NCBI GenBank assembly: GCA_016763095.1
Contig: JAESUK010000044.1
Location: 1 to 21,665, forward strand
Length of the DNA stretch: 21,665 nucleotides
Reading direction: 5' to 3'
Source of the DNA: Alphaproteobacteria bacterium
GTDB lineage: Bacteria; Pseudomonadota; Alphaproteobacteria; Micavibrionales; Micavibrionaceae
Position numbers and translations under genes: made by a program. Shown here piece after piece: positions 7,631-16,364 of the stretch (position 1 is the first letter of the stretch; the number at the start of each line of letters is the position of its first letter). The notes under the pieces were generated by a model. It did no database searches and was not told the origin of the DNA. It worked only from the letters and a program-made list of their open reading frames with translations.

Positions 7631-8795
7631 AAACACGATTATATGCCAAAAACAGCCCTGCTTCACGTGGCAAGACATTATGCTCTTTAGCCAATGCGAC
7701 CATTTCTTTCACATTCATAGTAATCTTTGAACGTGTCATTTTTTTTGCCTCTTCTGCTTTTTCCGAAGAGTCTGATGTCAACTCAACAAACGCCGCAATC
7801 ACGCCCCCTGGGTTTGCGATGAAATCGGGCACAACATAAACACCGTGGCTCGCAAGCACTGCATATCCATGCGCATAGGTAGGGTTATTCGCGCCCTCAA
7901 CAAGAAACGGGGCTCTAATACGGTCAACATTCTCTGATGTGATCACATTTTGAACGGCACATGGGAATGCCACATCCACATCTGCGTATAAAGGATCGTC
8001 AGAGCTATCTGAAATCTGCGTCGCTTCCTTAGAAAGACAGCTTTTAATCACACGTATATCCTGCACAGAAAGCGCCTTGATCAGTTCATCTGTCGGCGCA
8101 TCTTTCAGCTCCCACGTTCCATTAAGGCGTGGATCACTTACAACTTTAAGCACACCGCCATATTCTGAGAAATAGCGAATAACCGCCGCGCCCATTGCAC
8201 CAATACCCTGCACAGAAAAACTTGTGCCTTGAACCACTTTACCGCATTCTTCCAAAACCGTTTTGGCAGAAACAGCAACACCAAGCCCTGCAATCCCCTC
8301 ACGGTCGTAATCTGTTCCACCCATTTCTGGGGACTTACCTGTAAAAGATCGCGTAGAACCTAGCTCATCACACGCCCAATGTGCGTGAATAGGGTTTGCC
8401 CCAATATCAAAGCCAAACCCACCAAATATTCCACCGTTTTCATGAAGATATGGACGACATAAATCAACAAAACGGCGATATTTTTTTTCAAAACCCGCAG
8501 ACTTTGGATCAGCTTTCAAACCAGACTTAGAACCACCAAGCGGAAGTCCTGCCGCAGCATTTTTAAGCGCCATGGTCTTGGCAAGCATTTTCACTTCATC
8601 CATAGACAACTTATCATGAATGCGTGTTCCGCCTTTTCCGCATTTATGCAGAGGCCCATTTTCACTTATCTTCGTATTCCAAACAACAACATATCCCTCA
8701 ACGCCTTCAGCCTCATCCTTAACCGTAACCTCAAGCTCTGGCTCTAAAGATTCGAATTTTGTTCTTAAAGCTTCAAGTTTATCTGCGAATGTCAT
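7614..8795 (-). CDS. Glu/Leu/Phe/Val-family amino-acid dehydrogenase
   Basis: This 393-residue oxidative deaminase has its N-terminal catalytic domain around GLPLGGSKSGLKADPK. Lys90 there corresponds to the catalytic lysine, Lys78 to the substrate-binding lysine 12 residues earlier, and Asp130 (GFDIGAN) sits 40 residues later as in glutamate dehydrogenases. The Rossmann domain starts near QGIGAMGAAV, and the late EGANNPTY and PDFIANPGGVIAAF blocks are typical. The family reversibly deaminates an L-amino acid with NAD(P)+. Substrate choice between Glu and branched-chain acids cannot be read here. The catalytic loop reads GGSKSG where most members have GGAKGG or GGGKGG. The start is supported by GGGAG about 8 bases upstream and by a 4-base ATGA overlap with yciB. 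It is the last gene of the long minus-strand run. Confidence 0.88.
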   Translation of the reverse strand: MTFADKLEALRTKFESLEPELEVTVKDEAEGVEGYVVVWNTKISENGPLHKCGKGGTRIHDKLSMDEVKMLAKTMALKNAAAGLPLGGSKSGLKADPKSAGFEKKYRRFVDLCRPYLHENGGIFGGFGFDIGANPIHAHWACDELGSTRSFTGKSPEMGGTDYDREGIAGLGVAVSAKTVLEECGKVVQGTSFSVQGIGAMGAAVIRYFSEYGGVLKVVSDPRLNGTWELKDAPTDELIKALSVQDIRVIKSCLSKEATQISDSSDDPLYADVDVAFPCAVQNVITSENVDRIRAPFLVEGANNPTYAHGYAVLASHGVYVVPDFIANPGGVIAAFVELTSDSSEKAEEAKKMTRSKITMNVKEMVALAKEHNVLPREAGLFLAYNRVFTEVE

Positions 8796-9382
8796 TTTTT
8801 GTCTCCCTCACCCTTTGCAGGCTCTTCCATATACTTATTAAACAACGGGATTTGGCTTGCAAAAAATGCAAAGGTAAAGCCCGTTAAGCCGAAGAGCTTA
8901 AACATCACCCAAAAATCCGTTGATTGAGTACGCCATACAAGCTCATTTAACGCAGCACTTATAAGAAAGAATACCACAAGACGCTTCGTAAGAGTAACCC
9001 ACGCATGATCAGGCATCTTAAGGGACTGTCCCATAACCTTCTTCACCAATATTTTATTAAAGAATAATCCTCCACCCAAGATTCCAGCAAACACAAGTTG
9101 CACAACTGTTGGCTTAATTTTGATAAAGGTTTCATCCTCAAACAAGATCGTCAAACCACCAAAAAATCCAAGTATACCAGCGGTCACAAGGGGCATAACA
9201 GCAACTTTACGAGCGACAAGAAAAGAGATCAAGGTCGTCACCAACGTCACAGCAATAAGAACTTTGGTCGCAGTGATCAAATCACTCTTCCAATAGGCTA
9301 GCCCAAAAATAATAAGGGGAAGGTATTCTGTAACAAATTTTAACCATTTAGGCTCAGGTTTAGAGACAGTCTTTGTATTCAT
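8792..9382 (-). CDS. yciB: Inner membrane septation protein YciB/IspZ family
   Basis: The 196-residue membrane protein has about five hydrophobic spans. It carries the family block GFFGGLTILFEDETFIKIKPT followed by a conserved Phe/Ala-rich helix and, later, NELVWRTQSTDFWVMFKLFG, both strongly diagnostic of YciB/IspZ. Family members are integral inner-membrane proteins linked to cell-envelope synthesis and septation; the biochemical activity is not established. The N-terminus is charged (MNTKTVSKPEPKW) and the C-terminus is a Lys/Glu-rich cytosolic tail. The start lies 3 bases after the mfd stop with only a weak ribosome binding site, so translation may depend on mfd. The stop overlaps the dehydrogenase start by 4 bases. 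Confidence 0.93.
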   Translation of the reverse strand: MNTKTVSKPEPKWLKFVTEYLPLIIFGLAYWKSDLITATKVLIAVTLVTTLISFLVARKVAVMPLVTAGILGFFGGLTILFEDETFIKIKPTVVQLVFAGILGGGLFFNKILVKKVMGQSLKMPDHAWVTLTKRLVVFFLISAALNELVWRTQSTDFWVMFKLFGLTGFTFAFFASQIPLFNKYMEEPAKGEGDKK

Positions 9383-9385
9383 GCC

Positions 9386-12300
9386 CTATTGCATCATATT
9401 TTTGATCAGGTTCCAAATCCCTTTTACACGTTGTTCAGGGTTTTCCCATGTTCTCACAACGGACAGTCGCTGATCAGGACGAATTTTAACCGTTCCGCGT
9501 TGCGCAGATATCCAAGCAATAAGCTTATCTGGAGCAGGTGGTTGATCATTGTGGAACCCAATCATAGCCCCTTTCGGACCTGCATCCACACGGTCAATTC
9601 CCGCTTGCTTACATAATTGTTTAATCTTGGTAATCTCAAGTAAATTCTCAACCTCTTTTGGCAAATCACCAAAACGATCGATCATTTCCGCTGCAAATAT
9701 TTCAACGTCATTCGCCCCCTCAAGATCAGGAAGACGACGATATAAGCTCGTTCGAACTGATAAATCCGAGACGTATTGTTCTGGTATAAGAATCGACATA
9801 CCAAGATTAATGTTTGGTGTCCACCCATCTTCGCTTGGCATATCATTAAGATCAATGCCTGCGCGCGCAGCAGCCACAGCTTCTTCCAACATTTGTTGGT
9901 AAAGCTCAACCCCAACCTCTTTGATATGGCCCGATTGCTCTTCCCCCACCAAATTACCTGCCCCACGAATATCCATATCATGGCTCGCCAATTGAAAACC
10001 AGCACCAAGCGTATCAAGAGTTTCCAGAACTTCTAAGCGCTTCATAGCCTGCGCCGTAAGCACTTTGTTTGGCGTATAGGTCAGATATGCATAGGCGCGA
10101 ACTTTTGAACGTCCTATCCGCCCTCTAATCTGATACAGCTGAGCCAAACCAAACATATCTGCGCGATGCACAATCATTGTGTTCGCAGTTGGAATATCGA
10201 TCCCGCTTTCAATAATATTGGTTGCCAACAAAACATCATATTGCTTATCAACAAAGGCGTTCATACGATCTTCAAGGTCTGACGGTGGCATTTGCCCATG
10301 TGCAGAGATCACTTTAAGCTCTGGCACTAAATCCTTCAGATGCTCTTCGACCTCACGAATATCTTTCACACGTGGGCAGACATAAAACGATTGTCCGCCA
10401 CGGTGATACTCACGTAACAACGCTTCTCGAACAACCATCCCATCAAACGGGAGCACAAACGTGCGGATCGCCAAGCGGTCAACAGGCGGTGTCGCAATAA
10501 TGCTCATTTCTTTCACACCCGCCAAAGACATTTGCAATGTCCGTGGAATAGGTGTCGCCGTCATTGTTAAGACATGCACATCCGCGCGTAAATCTTTAAG
10601 GCGTTCCTTCTGCTTCACGCCAAAGCGTTGCTCTTCATCAATGACAACAAGCCCAAGGTTATTGAACTTGATGCTTTCCGCCAATAACGCATGTGTCCCA
10701 ACGACGATATTCACATCACCGGACATCAAGCCTTCTTTCACATACTTCGCATCTTTGGCAGATACAAAACGAGACAATTGCTCAACCCGTAACCCACTAC
10801 CCTTAAAGCGCTCTTGAAAGTTCAAGGCATGTTGGCGTACCAACAACGTGGTGGGCGCAATAATCGCAACCTGCACACCGCTTGTTGCCGCAACATACGC
10901 CGCACGAATGGCCACTTCGGTTTTTCCAAACCCAACATCCCCACAGATCAACCGATCCATTGGTCGCCCAGACCCCATATCTTCAATTACATCTTCAATG
11001 GCACGCAACTGATCATCTGTTTCTTGATAGATGAACTTGGAAGAAAATGATGTGTAAAGTTCTTCACTAACAATCAGCTTCTCACCCGTCCGTAACTCAC
11101 GTTCTGCCGCGATCTTCATCAAATGATCGGCAATCCGCATCAAGTCTTTTTTGATCCTTGCCTTACGTGCCTGCCATCCTGCTCCACCAAGCTTATCCAG
11201 TTGCCCAGCACTGTCTTCCGATCCATATCGAGACAACACCTCAATATTTTCAACAGGAACAAACAGCTTATCTTCACCCGAATAGACAACCACCAAACAA
11301 TCATGAATTGTGCCCGCCGCTTTAATGGTTTCCAAACCAACAAAACGCCCAACCCCATGATCAAGATGAACAACCAAATCCCCTGCGTTCAAAGACGATA
11401 CTTCTTTAAGGAAATTATCTGCTTTTTTGCGCTTCTTGGTTGTGCGAACCAAGCGATCGCCCAAGATATCCTGCTCGGTCAACAACGCGAGATCAGAGGC
11501 AACAAACCCCGTTTCCAACGCCACAGTGACAAGTCCAATATGGTAAGCATCCAACGCTTTCACATCCGCCGCGCTCTCACATGTTTGAAGATTCTCCAAC
11601 CCGCCCGCTTCAAGCATACCCTTTAAACGATCTCTCGATCCCTTGGTAAATGCCGAGATCAATACTTTCTTCTTTTGAACGCGAAGAAGCGCGCAATAAT
11701 CCCCCACTGCCTTAAATAGATCTTCTTCAGGCTTCGCTCGCACATCCGCAAAATTTCGAGCCTTTGTCGCCTCATTCCCTTCCTCTAAAGTAGGGGCTTT
11801 AAATGGGCTAAGAACAATTGGCTCTTCTGGCAAATGTTCCAGATACAAAGCACTTGGCACAAGCGGATGATACACACCCCCTGTAAGGCTTATATCTTTG
11901 GATTTTTTTTGCTTGTTACTAACCCGCTCCAACGTCTTGCGCGTTTCATAAAAATCACACACCTGTTCCCAACGCTCATGTTGAGACTGCACGGCATGTT
12001 GATCTTGGGTCACGAATGGATTGCTCGTATAGTCGAAGAGTGTTTCCATGCCATCAAAAAACAACGGTATCCAATGATCCATCCCATTATATTTACGTCC
12101 ATCACTAACCGCATCATATAATGGGTTATGGCTTTGGCGCACACCGAATAAGTCACGGTAACGCCCTCGGAACTGCTCAACCGACGCATCATCTATAAAA
12201 AACTCAGTGGCTGGAATAAGAGAAAATTGCCCCAACTCTCGAACGCTCCGCTGTGTAATGGGATCAAACGCCTTAATACTTTCAATCTCATCGCCAAATA

Positions 12301-12883
12301 AATCAAGGCGAATGGGGCGCACTTTTCCTGCGGGGAAGATATCAACGATACCACCACGTACCGCAAACTCACCTGCTTCACGTACTGTTTCTGTCCGAAT
12401 ATATCCACTATCTACCAAGAATTTAAGGCATTTTTCCTGATCAAATCGTCCGCCTTTACGCCCAACGAAGCTTGCATTTTCAAACGCCGACACGGGTGTA
12501 ACCTTTTGAAACGCCGCATTCACGGTCGTTAATATAATACGGGGCTCACGCTTTTTCTCTGCGCTCCAATTCAAAAGCTTACAAAGCGTTGAAACACGGT
12601 GCGCAACAATATCTGAACTTGGGGACACGCGGTCATACGGCAAACAATCCCATGCGGGAAACACCGCAACCTTTGTATCTGGGGCAAACAACTTAATCGT
12701 ACTTTTAAGGGTCTGAATACGGCGATCATCCATCGCAATATGAATAAGAATACGATCATCCGCCATAATCTTTTTCGCTAAATCAGCAAGAATACGCGCA
12801 TCTTGCCCCTCAGGTGCACCATAAATTGTGTCCTGTTTATTTTGCTCTTCGCCAATAGAATTTTGAACCGCGCTGTCAACCAT
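9386..12883 (-). CDS. mfd: Transcription-repair coupling factor Mfd
   Basis: Numbered from the ATG at 12883, the protein has 1165 residues, normal for Mfd. The order is: a UvrB-like module beginning GAPEGQDARILADL (about 22-35) with REAGEFAVRGGIVDIFP; the CarD-like RNA polymerase interaction domain from about 499 (GDLVVHLDHGVGRFVG); then the RecG-like translocase with Walker A GDVGFGKT (648-655), DEEQRFG (749-755), IIESGIDIP and QIRGRIGRS. The C-terminal TRCF domain closes it. Mfd displaces stalled RNA polymerase at lesions and recruits UvrA. The frame stays open to a GTG at 12979, which would add 32 residues and overlap the upstream hydrolase by 53 bases. I prefer 12883 because it leaves about 20 residues before the first conserved block and a 43-base gap. 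Neither start has a strong ribosome binding site. Confidence 0.96.
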   Translation of the reverse strand: MVDSAVQNSIGEEQNKQDTIYGAPEGQDARILADLAKKIMADDRILIHIAMDDRRIQTLKSTIKLFAPDTKVAVFPAWDCLPYDRVSPSSDIVAHRVSTLCKLLNWSAEKKREPRIILTTVNAAFQKVTPVSAFENASFVGRKGGRFDQEKCLKFLVDSGYIRTETVREAGEFAVRGGIVDIFPAGKVRPIRLDLFGDEIESIKAFDPITQRSVRELGQFSLIPATEFFIDDASVEQFRGRYRDLFGVRQSHNPLYDAVSDGRKYNGMDHWIPLFFDGMETLFDYTSNPFVTQDQHAVQSQHERWEQVCDFYETRKTLERVSNKQKKSKDISLTGGVYHPLVPSALYLEHLPEEPIVLSPFKAPTLEEGNEATKARNFADVRAKPEEDLFKAVGDYCALLRVQKKKVLISAFTKGSRDRLKGMLEAGGLENLQTCESAADVKALDAYHIGLVTVALETGFVASDLALLTEQDILGDRLVRTTKKRKKADNFLKEVSSLNAGDLVVHLDHGVGRFVGLETIKAAGTIHDCLVVVYSGEDKLFVPVENIEVLSRYGSEDSAGQLDKLGGAGWQARKARIKKDLMRIADHLMKIAAERELRTGEKLIVSEELYTSFSSKFIYQETDDQLRAIEDVIEDMGSGRPMDRLICGDVGFGKTEVAIRAAYVAATSGVQVAIIAPTTLLVRQHALNFQERFKGSGLRVEQLSRFVSAKDAKYVKEGLMSGDVNIVVGTHALLAESIKFNNLGLVVIDEEQRFGVKQKERLKDLRADVHVLTMTATPIPRTLQMSLAGVKEMSIIATPPVDRLAIRTFVLPFDGMVVREALLREYHRGGQSFYVCPRVKDIREVEEHLKDLVPELKVISAHGQMPPSDLEDRMNAFVDKQYDVLLATNIIESGIDIPTANTMIVHRADMFGLAQLYQIRGRIGRSKVRAYAYLTYTPNKVLTAQAMKRLEVLETLDTLGAGFQLASHDMDIRGAGNLVGEEQSGHIKEVGVELYQQMLEEAVAAARAGIDLNDMPSEDGWTPNINLGMSILIPEQYVSDLSVRTSLYRRLPDLEGANDVEIFAAEMIDRFGDLPKEVENLLEITKIKQLCKQAGIDRVDAGPKGAMIGFHNDQPPAPDKLIAWISAQRGTVKIRPDQRLSVVRTWENPEQRVKGIWNLIKNMMQ

Positions 12884-12926
12884 GCAAAGGGTTTTAGCAG
12901 GATTTACCAAAGATGTGGAGTATTTT

Positions 12927-13805
12927 TTAACCGAAGTTCCGCTTCCCAACAGTCTTCCCAAGATGGAACCAATCCTCACCAGCAGGTGTTTCTTCTATAG
13001 GCTGAGGAAAGAAAATAACAATATCTCCATCTGCGCGAAGAGATGGAGCGCCATTACGATCTCTCGCAATAATGTCTCCATCTCCAAACGCAGAACAGTT
13101 AAATACATCACAAACAAAGCGTGCACCGTCTGGTCTCAGACATGAAGACTGTATCTCAACAATCCTCGGGTTCACACAAAGCTCCACTCCACCCTCAATC
13201 AGAGAGAAATATTTCATAGCGCTTATAATTGCTTGTTCTGCAAATTCTATACTTTTGGGGTCACCATTCTGACCGCACTCAAGCGTCACACCGCGCCCAC
13301 CGGATAATCGGAAATATTCCCGCGTTCCCATTGATTCTTTCACATCATTTTCTGCATTTTTATATGCATTCGCAAACCCGTACACCATATGATCCGCACC
13401 TAATGCCATGGCAAACGGCACCTCTTCTCCATCTGGATGCTCAATAAAAACAAACGGCGCACCACCCGCACGATTTGAATGAAGATCAAGCAAGACATCG
13501 GCCTCTTCCAACAAGGGGCATAACACATTGGTTATATAATCTTCATAAACACTTGGGTTTTCAATTGGCGACATAAACCTATTTAAATCACGATCCATAA
13601 ACCGTGTGTTATGAGCATAAGCCTCTGGGTTACAGATCGGCACAAACGTAACGCGCCCCTGTTGAAGGGAAAGCGCGCCACTTTGAAATTTCTCAATCAC
13701 TTTATAAATAGATTCTGGGCCACATTCTTCATTCCCATGCACCGCGCCAAGCACCAAAAAATGCTCGCCTTCAACGCCACTATCAAATTCATAAATATCT
13801 AACAT
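12927..13805 (-). CDS. Aspartoacylase / succinylglutamate desuccinylase-like zinc hydrolase, copy 2
   Basis: This 292-residue zinc-dependent deacylase belongs to the AspA/AstE (M14-like) family. Metal ligands are His23 and Glu26 (AVHGNEECGP) and His109 (LLDLHS). Asn75-Arg76 (DRDLNRF) form the substrate carboxylate site and Glu176 (TLECGQ) is the likely general base. All catalytic positions are present, so it should be active. The family cleaves an amide to release a carboxylate and an amino acid (N-acetylaspartate or N-succinylglutamate in the best known cases); the substrate here is unknown. Over the first 150 residues, aligned without gaps, 97 are identical to copy 1 two genes upstream. The C-terminal domains differ much more. 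A good ribosome binding site (AGGAA, 7 bases before ATG) supports the start, 21 bases after the DapA-like stop. Confidence 0.88.
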   Translation of the reverse strand: MLDIYEFDSGVEGEHFLVLGAVHGNEECGPESIYKVIEKFQSGALSLQQGRVTFVPICNPEAYAHNTRFMDRDLNRFMSPIENPSVYEDYITNVLCPLLEEADVLLDLHSNRAGGAPFVFIEHPDGEEVPFAMALGADHMVYGFANAYKNAENDVKESMGTREYFRLSGGRGVTLECGQNGDPKSIEFAEQAIISAMKYFSLIEGGVELCVNPRIVEIQSSCLRPDGARFVCDVFNCSAFGDGDIIARDRNGAPSLRADGDIVIFFPQPIEETPAGEDWFHLGKTVGKRNFG

Positions 13806-13826
13806 ATTTTTTCCTACACACGAGGC

Positions 13827-14732
13827 CTAAAGCGAACGCTTAAACCCATCCCAAAACGTCAAAAGCTCTTTCCGCGTATCATCATACATCGGCGTTAAAG
13901 GCAATCTAAACTCTTCATCACACAACCCTTCATACGCCATGATTGTTTTGGCTGGCAATGGGTTTGTCTCAATGAAGAGATGCTGAAAGAACGGTTCATA
14001 CTTCTGCTGAAGCCACTCAGCCCCTTTCCAGTTCTGAGCCTGACAAATATCAATAAACTCACGCATTTGTTGTGCAATCACGTTTGAAGACACCGCAATC
14101 ACGCCATCACCACCAAGTTGCATAATACGAAGCGTTTCATCGTCATTACCACTAAGTAATGAAAAATTCGCCGGGGAATTATTGACAATTTTCTGCATAT
14201 CTTCAAATTTACTAGAAGCATCTTTAATTCCAACAATATTTTCATGTGTCGAGAGCTCAATCACAGTATCTGGCTCCATATAAACCCCTGTGCGACCTGG
14301 AATATTGTACATGATCAACGGCACATCAATATTATCAGCAACAGCCGAAAAATGTGCTGCCAGCCCTTTTTGTGATGGCTTGTTCCCATAGGGCGTAATC
14401 ACCAAAACAGCACCAGCACCTTCTTTTTGCGCTATTTGAGAATTCTCAATTGTTTCCGCAGTCGAACTAGCACCTGTGCCAACAATCACTGCTGTTCTAT
14501 CACCAACACACGTCACCGTTGATCGAATAACTGCAATTTTTTCATCCTTGGATAACGTAGCAGGTTCACCTGTTGACCCTAAAACAACAATGCCATTTAC
14601 GCGTGCTTGCATTTGTCGTTCAAGCAACGCTTCAAACTGAAAGTAATCAACACTATTTGATAAAAATGGCGTGACCACAGCCGTATATAAACCACTTAGT
14701 TTTTGCTCTCTATTTTTCCCTAATATACTCAT
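13827..14732 (-). CDS. DapA-family (dihydrodipicolinate synthase / N-acetylneuraminate lyase) Schiff-base lyase
   Basis: This class I aldolase-like barrel has 301 residues from the chosen start. Lys170 (GIKDAS) is the Schiff-base lysine. Tyr142 and Arg147 in MYNIPGRTG match Tyr133 and Arg138 of E. coli DapA, and this segment is closer to DapA than to neuraminate lyases. Two positions differ: Thr44 is Ser53 (GSTGE instead of GTTGE) and Tyr107 is Gly116 (TPYGNKP instead of TPYYNRP). The triad is therefore altered and the natural aldehyde may not be aspartate semialdehyde. It lies between two paralogous acylases, again unlike a plain lysine-pathway gene. The frame is open to 14759, but the ATG at 14732 overlaps the upstream stop as ATGA and has GGAG 6 bases before it, so I take that start. 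Confidence 0.85.
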   Translation of the reverse strand: MSILGKNREQKLSGLYTAVVTPFLSNSVDYFQFEALLERQMQARVNGIVVLGSTGEPATLSKDEKIAVIRSTVTCVGDRTAVIVGTGASSTAETIENSQIAQKEGAGAVLVITPYGNKPSQKGLAAHFSAVADNIDVPLIMYNIPGRTGVYMEPDTVIELSTHENIVGIKDASSKFEDMQKIVNNSPANFSLLSGNDDETLRIMQLGGDGVIAVSSNVIAQQMREFIDICQAQNWKGAEWLQQKYEPFFQHLFIETNPLPAKTIMAYEGLCDEEFRLPLTPMYDDTRKELLTFWDGFKRSL

Positions 14733-15598
14733 GCTGCACTCCGTCCTATATAAAACCACTCTTCACCAACAGGTGTGTCTTTACGTGGCAAAATGATATA
14801 CGAATCCTCCTGCACAGAAACGACCTCACCCCCGCTATAACGCGCAATCTCTGTTCCTTTCGGGACAGATTGAAAGTTGCACCATTCTTCAAGGAATTCT
14901 GCATTCTCTTCGTTATAATAAACTTTTTGAATTTCAATAATTTGAGAGGTATGTTTTTTCAATGCACAACCGTCTAGCATATTAAAATATTGAAATGTGT
15001 TCTCAATTGCTCGCTCTGCGACAACGATACTTTCTGGATCTTTATGCTGTCCACATTCAAGAGTCACGCCATATCCTCCAAACTGTCTCAAATATTCTGT
15101 TGTGCCCATCCCCTCTTTCAAGGCATCCTCGGATACAGCCCCATCTGCATTCACATAGGCATTTTGAAAACCATACACCATATGATTAACACCCAAACAT
15201 TGCGCATAAGGGACTTCTTTGCCATTTGGCTGTTCAATGAATATAAATGGTGCTCCACCAACATGATAAGAATGAATATCCAATAAAACATCCGCGCTTT
15301 CAAGTAACGGGCAAATCACATTCGTTAAACAATCTTCATATACTTTTGGCGTATCAATTGGGATCATAAACCGATTAAGGTTGCGATCTACATAACGTAT
15401 ATTTTGCGTATACGCACTCGGATTACAAACAGGCACAAACGTCACTTTCCCGCGCTGAAGAACAAGCTCCTTACTCACAAAGCGTTCAATCACCTTTGTA
15501 ATCGCCAGAGGACCACACACTTCATCCCCGTGAATAGCCCCTAATATAAGGACATGCTCACCTTTTTCTTCACCTTCAAATTGGTAGATGTTTAACAT
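14729..15598 (-). CDS. Aspartoacylase / succinylglutamate desuccinylase-like zinc hydrolase, copy 1
   Basis: The 289-residue AspA/AstE-family hydrolase has an intact site: His23 and Glu26 (AIHGDEVCGP), Asn75-Arg76 (RNLNRF), His109 (LLDIHS) and Glu181 (TLECGQ). A 5-residue insertion relative to copy 2 falls near residues 153-160 (DGAVSEDAL region). The rest of the catalytic domain aligns without gaps and is about two-thirds identical. The C-terminal beta domain, which in this family shapes substrate access, is poorly conserved between the copies, suggesting different substrates. The start overlaps the acetyltransferase by 23 bases and has AGGACA shortly upstream. The stop overlaps the DapA-like start by 4 bases. 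Aspartoacylase, succinylglutamate desuccinylase and relatives acting on other N-acyl amino acids cannot be told apart here. Confidence 0.88.
   Translation of the reverse strand: MLNIYQFEGEEKGEHVLILGAIHGDEVCGPLAITKVIERFVSKELVLQRGKVTFVPVCNPSAYTQNIRYVDRNLNRFMIPIDTPKVYEDCLTNVICPLLESADVLLDIHSYHVGGAPFIFIEQPNGKEVPYAQCLGVNHMVYGFQNAYVNADGAVSEDALKEGMGTTEYLRQFGGYGVTLECGQHKDPESIVVAERAIENTFQYFNMLDGCALKKHTSQIIEIQKVYYNEENAEFLEEWCNFQSVPKGTEIARYSGGEVVSVQEDSYIILPRKDTPVGEEWFYIGRSAA
14739..14747 (-). promoter_or_regulatory. Ribosome binding site deciding the DapA-like start
   Basis: On the minus strand AGGACGGAG ends 6 bases before the ATG at 14732. The alternative in-frame start at 14759 lacks such a site and would overlap the upstream gene by 31 bases. 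Confidence 0.6.
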
Positions 15599-16277
15599 TG
15601 ATGTCCTGCTTTCGATCTAAGAAACGATCTATTTTATCATCCACATACAATGCACAAAAGACACAATATACATCACGGTCACGCGGTATATCTTCTCTAA
15701 CAACGCCATAACTTTTACCCCCCATATTTTCATAAAAATCACGCGCCTTAACATTCTCACGGATAACATTAATCAACATGCTCGAGTAGCCTTCTTCCGC
15801 AAGAGCTTGTGCCCCTGCTTTATACAAAGCAGCCCCAAGCCCCTTACCATGCTGGTCAGGAAGAACATATATCTGTTGCAACTCTCCTAAAACTGGATTT
15901 AGAGCATGTACTTCTTCATAAATTACTTTTGCTGCATCCTCACCCCCTGCACCAAATGATGTCGGGAACGGAGAAGGCCCAACGGTAATAAAGCCAAGTA
16001 TCTCACCATTTTGTTCTGCTTTTAAAATAATAAGGCTATCATCATCAAAAGCCGTTGCCCAAAAGTTTTCATAGTATCCGCTCTCACGCGTCGCCCGCGC
16101 ATATTCACTGTGATATCCTATATCCGTTTTGTACCGCGTCTTTGCATGCACAGCACATAACATATTGGCATCGGCGGAAGTCGCCCGCGAAACAACAACC
16201 TCTGAGGTTGTCATTGTCGAACGATAAAAATCATTTTGGGACGAATCTGGGGAACGATCCATAGGATTATTACGCAT
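15576..16277 (-). CDS. GNAT-family N-acetyltransferase
   Basis: This is a protein of up to 233 residues with a GNAT fold. The segment LQQIYVLPDQHGKGLGAALY (about 133-152) is motif A, with HGKGLG at 143-148 as the acetyl-CoA pyrophosphate loop (consensus Q/R-x-x-G-x-G/A, here His at the first place). The late VIRENVKARDFYENMGGK block is motif B, the usual GNAT ending. An acidic, Ser-rich leader of about 25 residues precedes the first strand, and in-frame ATGs at 16262 and 16214 are alternative starts. None has a convincing ribosome binding site. It heads the minus-strand run and faces the LysR gene, so it is the best candidate for the regulator's first target. The acceptor is unknown; an amino group later freed by the acylases is one idea. 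Confidence 0.85.
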   Translation of the reverse strand: MRNNPMDRSPDSSQNDFYRSTMTTSEVVVSRATSADANMLCAVHAKTRYKTDIGYHSEYARATRESGYYENFWATAFDDDSLIILKAEQNGEILGFITVGPSPFPTSFGAGGEDAAKVIYEEVHALNPVLGELQQIYVLPDQHGKGLGAALYKAGAQALAEEGYSSMLINVIRENVKARDFYENMGGKSYGVVREDIPRDRDVYCVFCALYVDDKIDRFLDRKQDINVKHLPI

Positions 16278-16317
16278 TTATATTGTTTCTTGTTTATTAT
16301 TCATATATATTTTATGC

Positions 16318-16347
16318 ATATTATTTATAGAAACTCACAATATCCAA
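16318..16347 (-). promoter_or_regulatory. Possible promoter for the acetyltransferase-led operon
   Basis: On the minus strand TTGGAT (16342-16347) and TAATAT (16318-16323) are separated by 18 bases. They would place transcription start near 16311, leaving about 34 bases of leader before the start at 16277. The region is very AT-rich, so a chance match is quite possible. Confidence 0.35.
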
Positions 16348-16351
16348 TTGA

Positions 16352-16364
16352 TTTACGACATAAA
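16352..16364. promoter_or_regulatory. Candidate LysR-type operator (T-N11-A)
   Basis: TTTA-CGACA-TAAA is a 13-base interrupted palindrome that fits the T-N11-A core of LysR-type regulator sites. It lies between the divergent regulator and acetyltransferase genes, just upstream of the proposed minus-strand -35 box. The arms are only 4 bases and made of A and T, so the match is suggestive only. The remainder of 16278-16382 is AT-rich and shows nothing else I can support. Confidence 0.3.

Noticed and set aside
11123..11626. 167-codon open frame on the plus strand
   Set aside because: It lies antisense within mfd over the RNA polymerase interaction domain; it is a shadow of that gene.
13827..14732. 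N-acetylneuraminate lyase
   Set aside because: The YNIPGRTG segment with Arg147 is DapA-like; no sialic acid genes are present.
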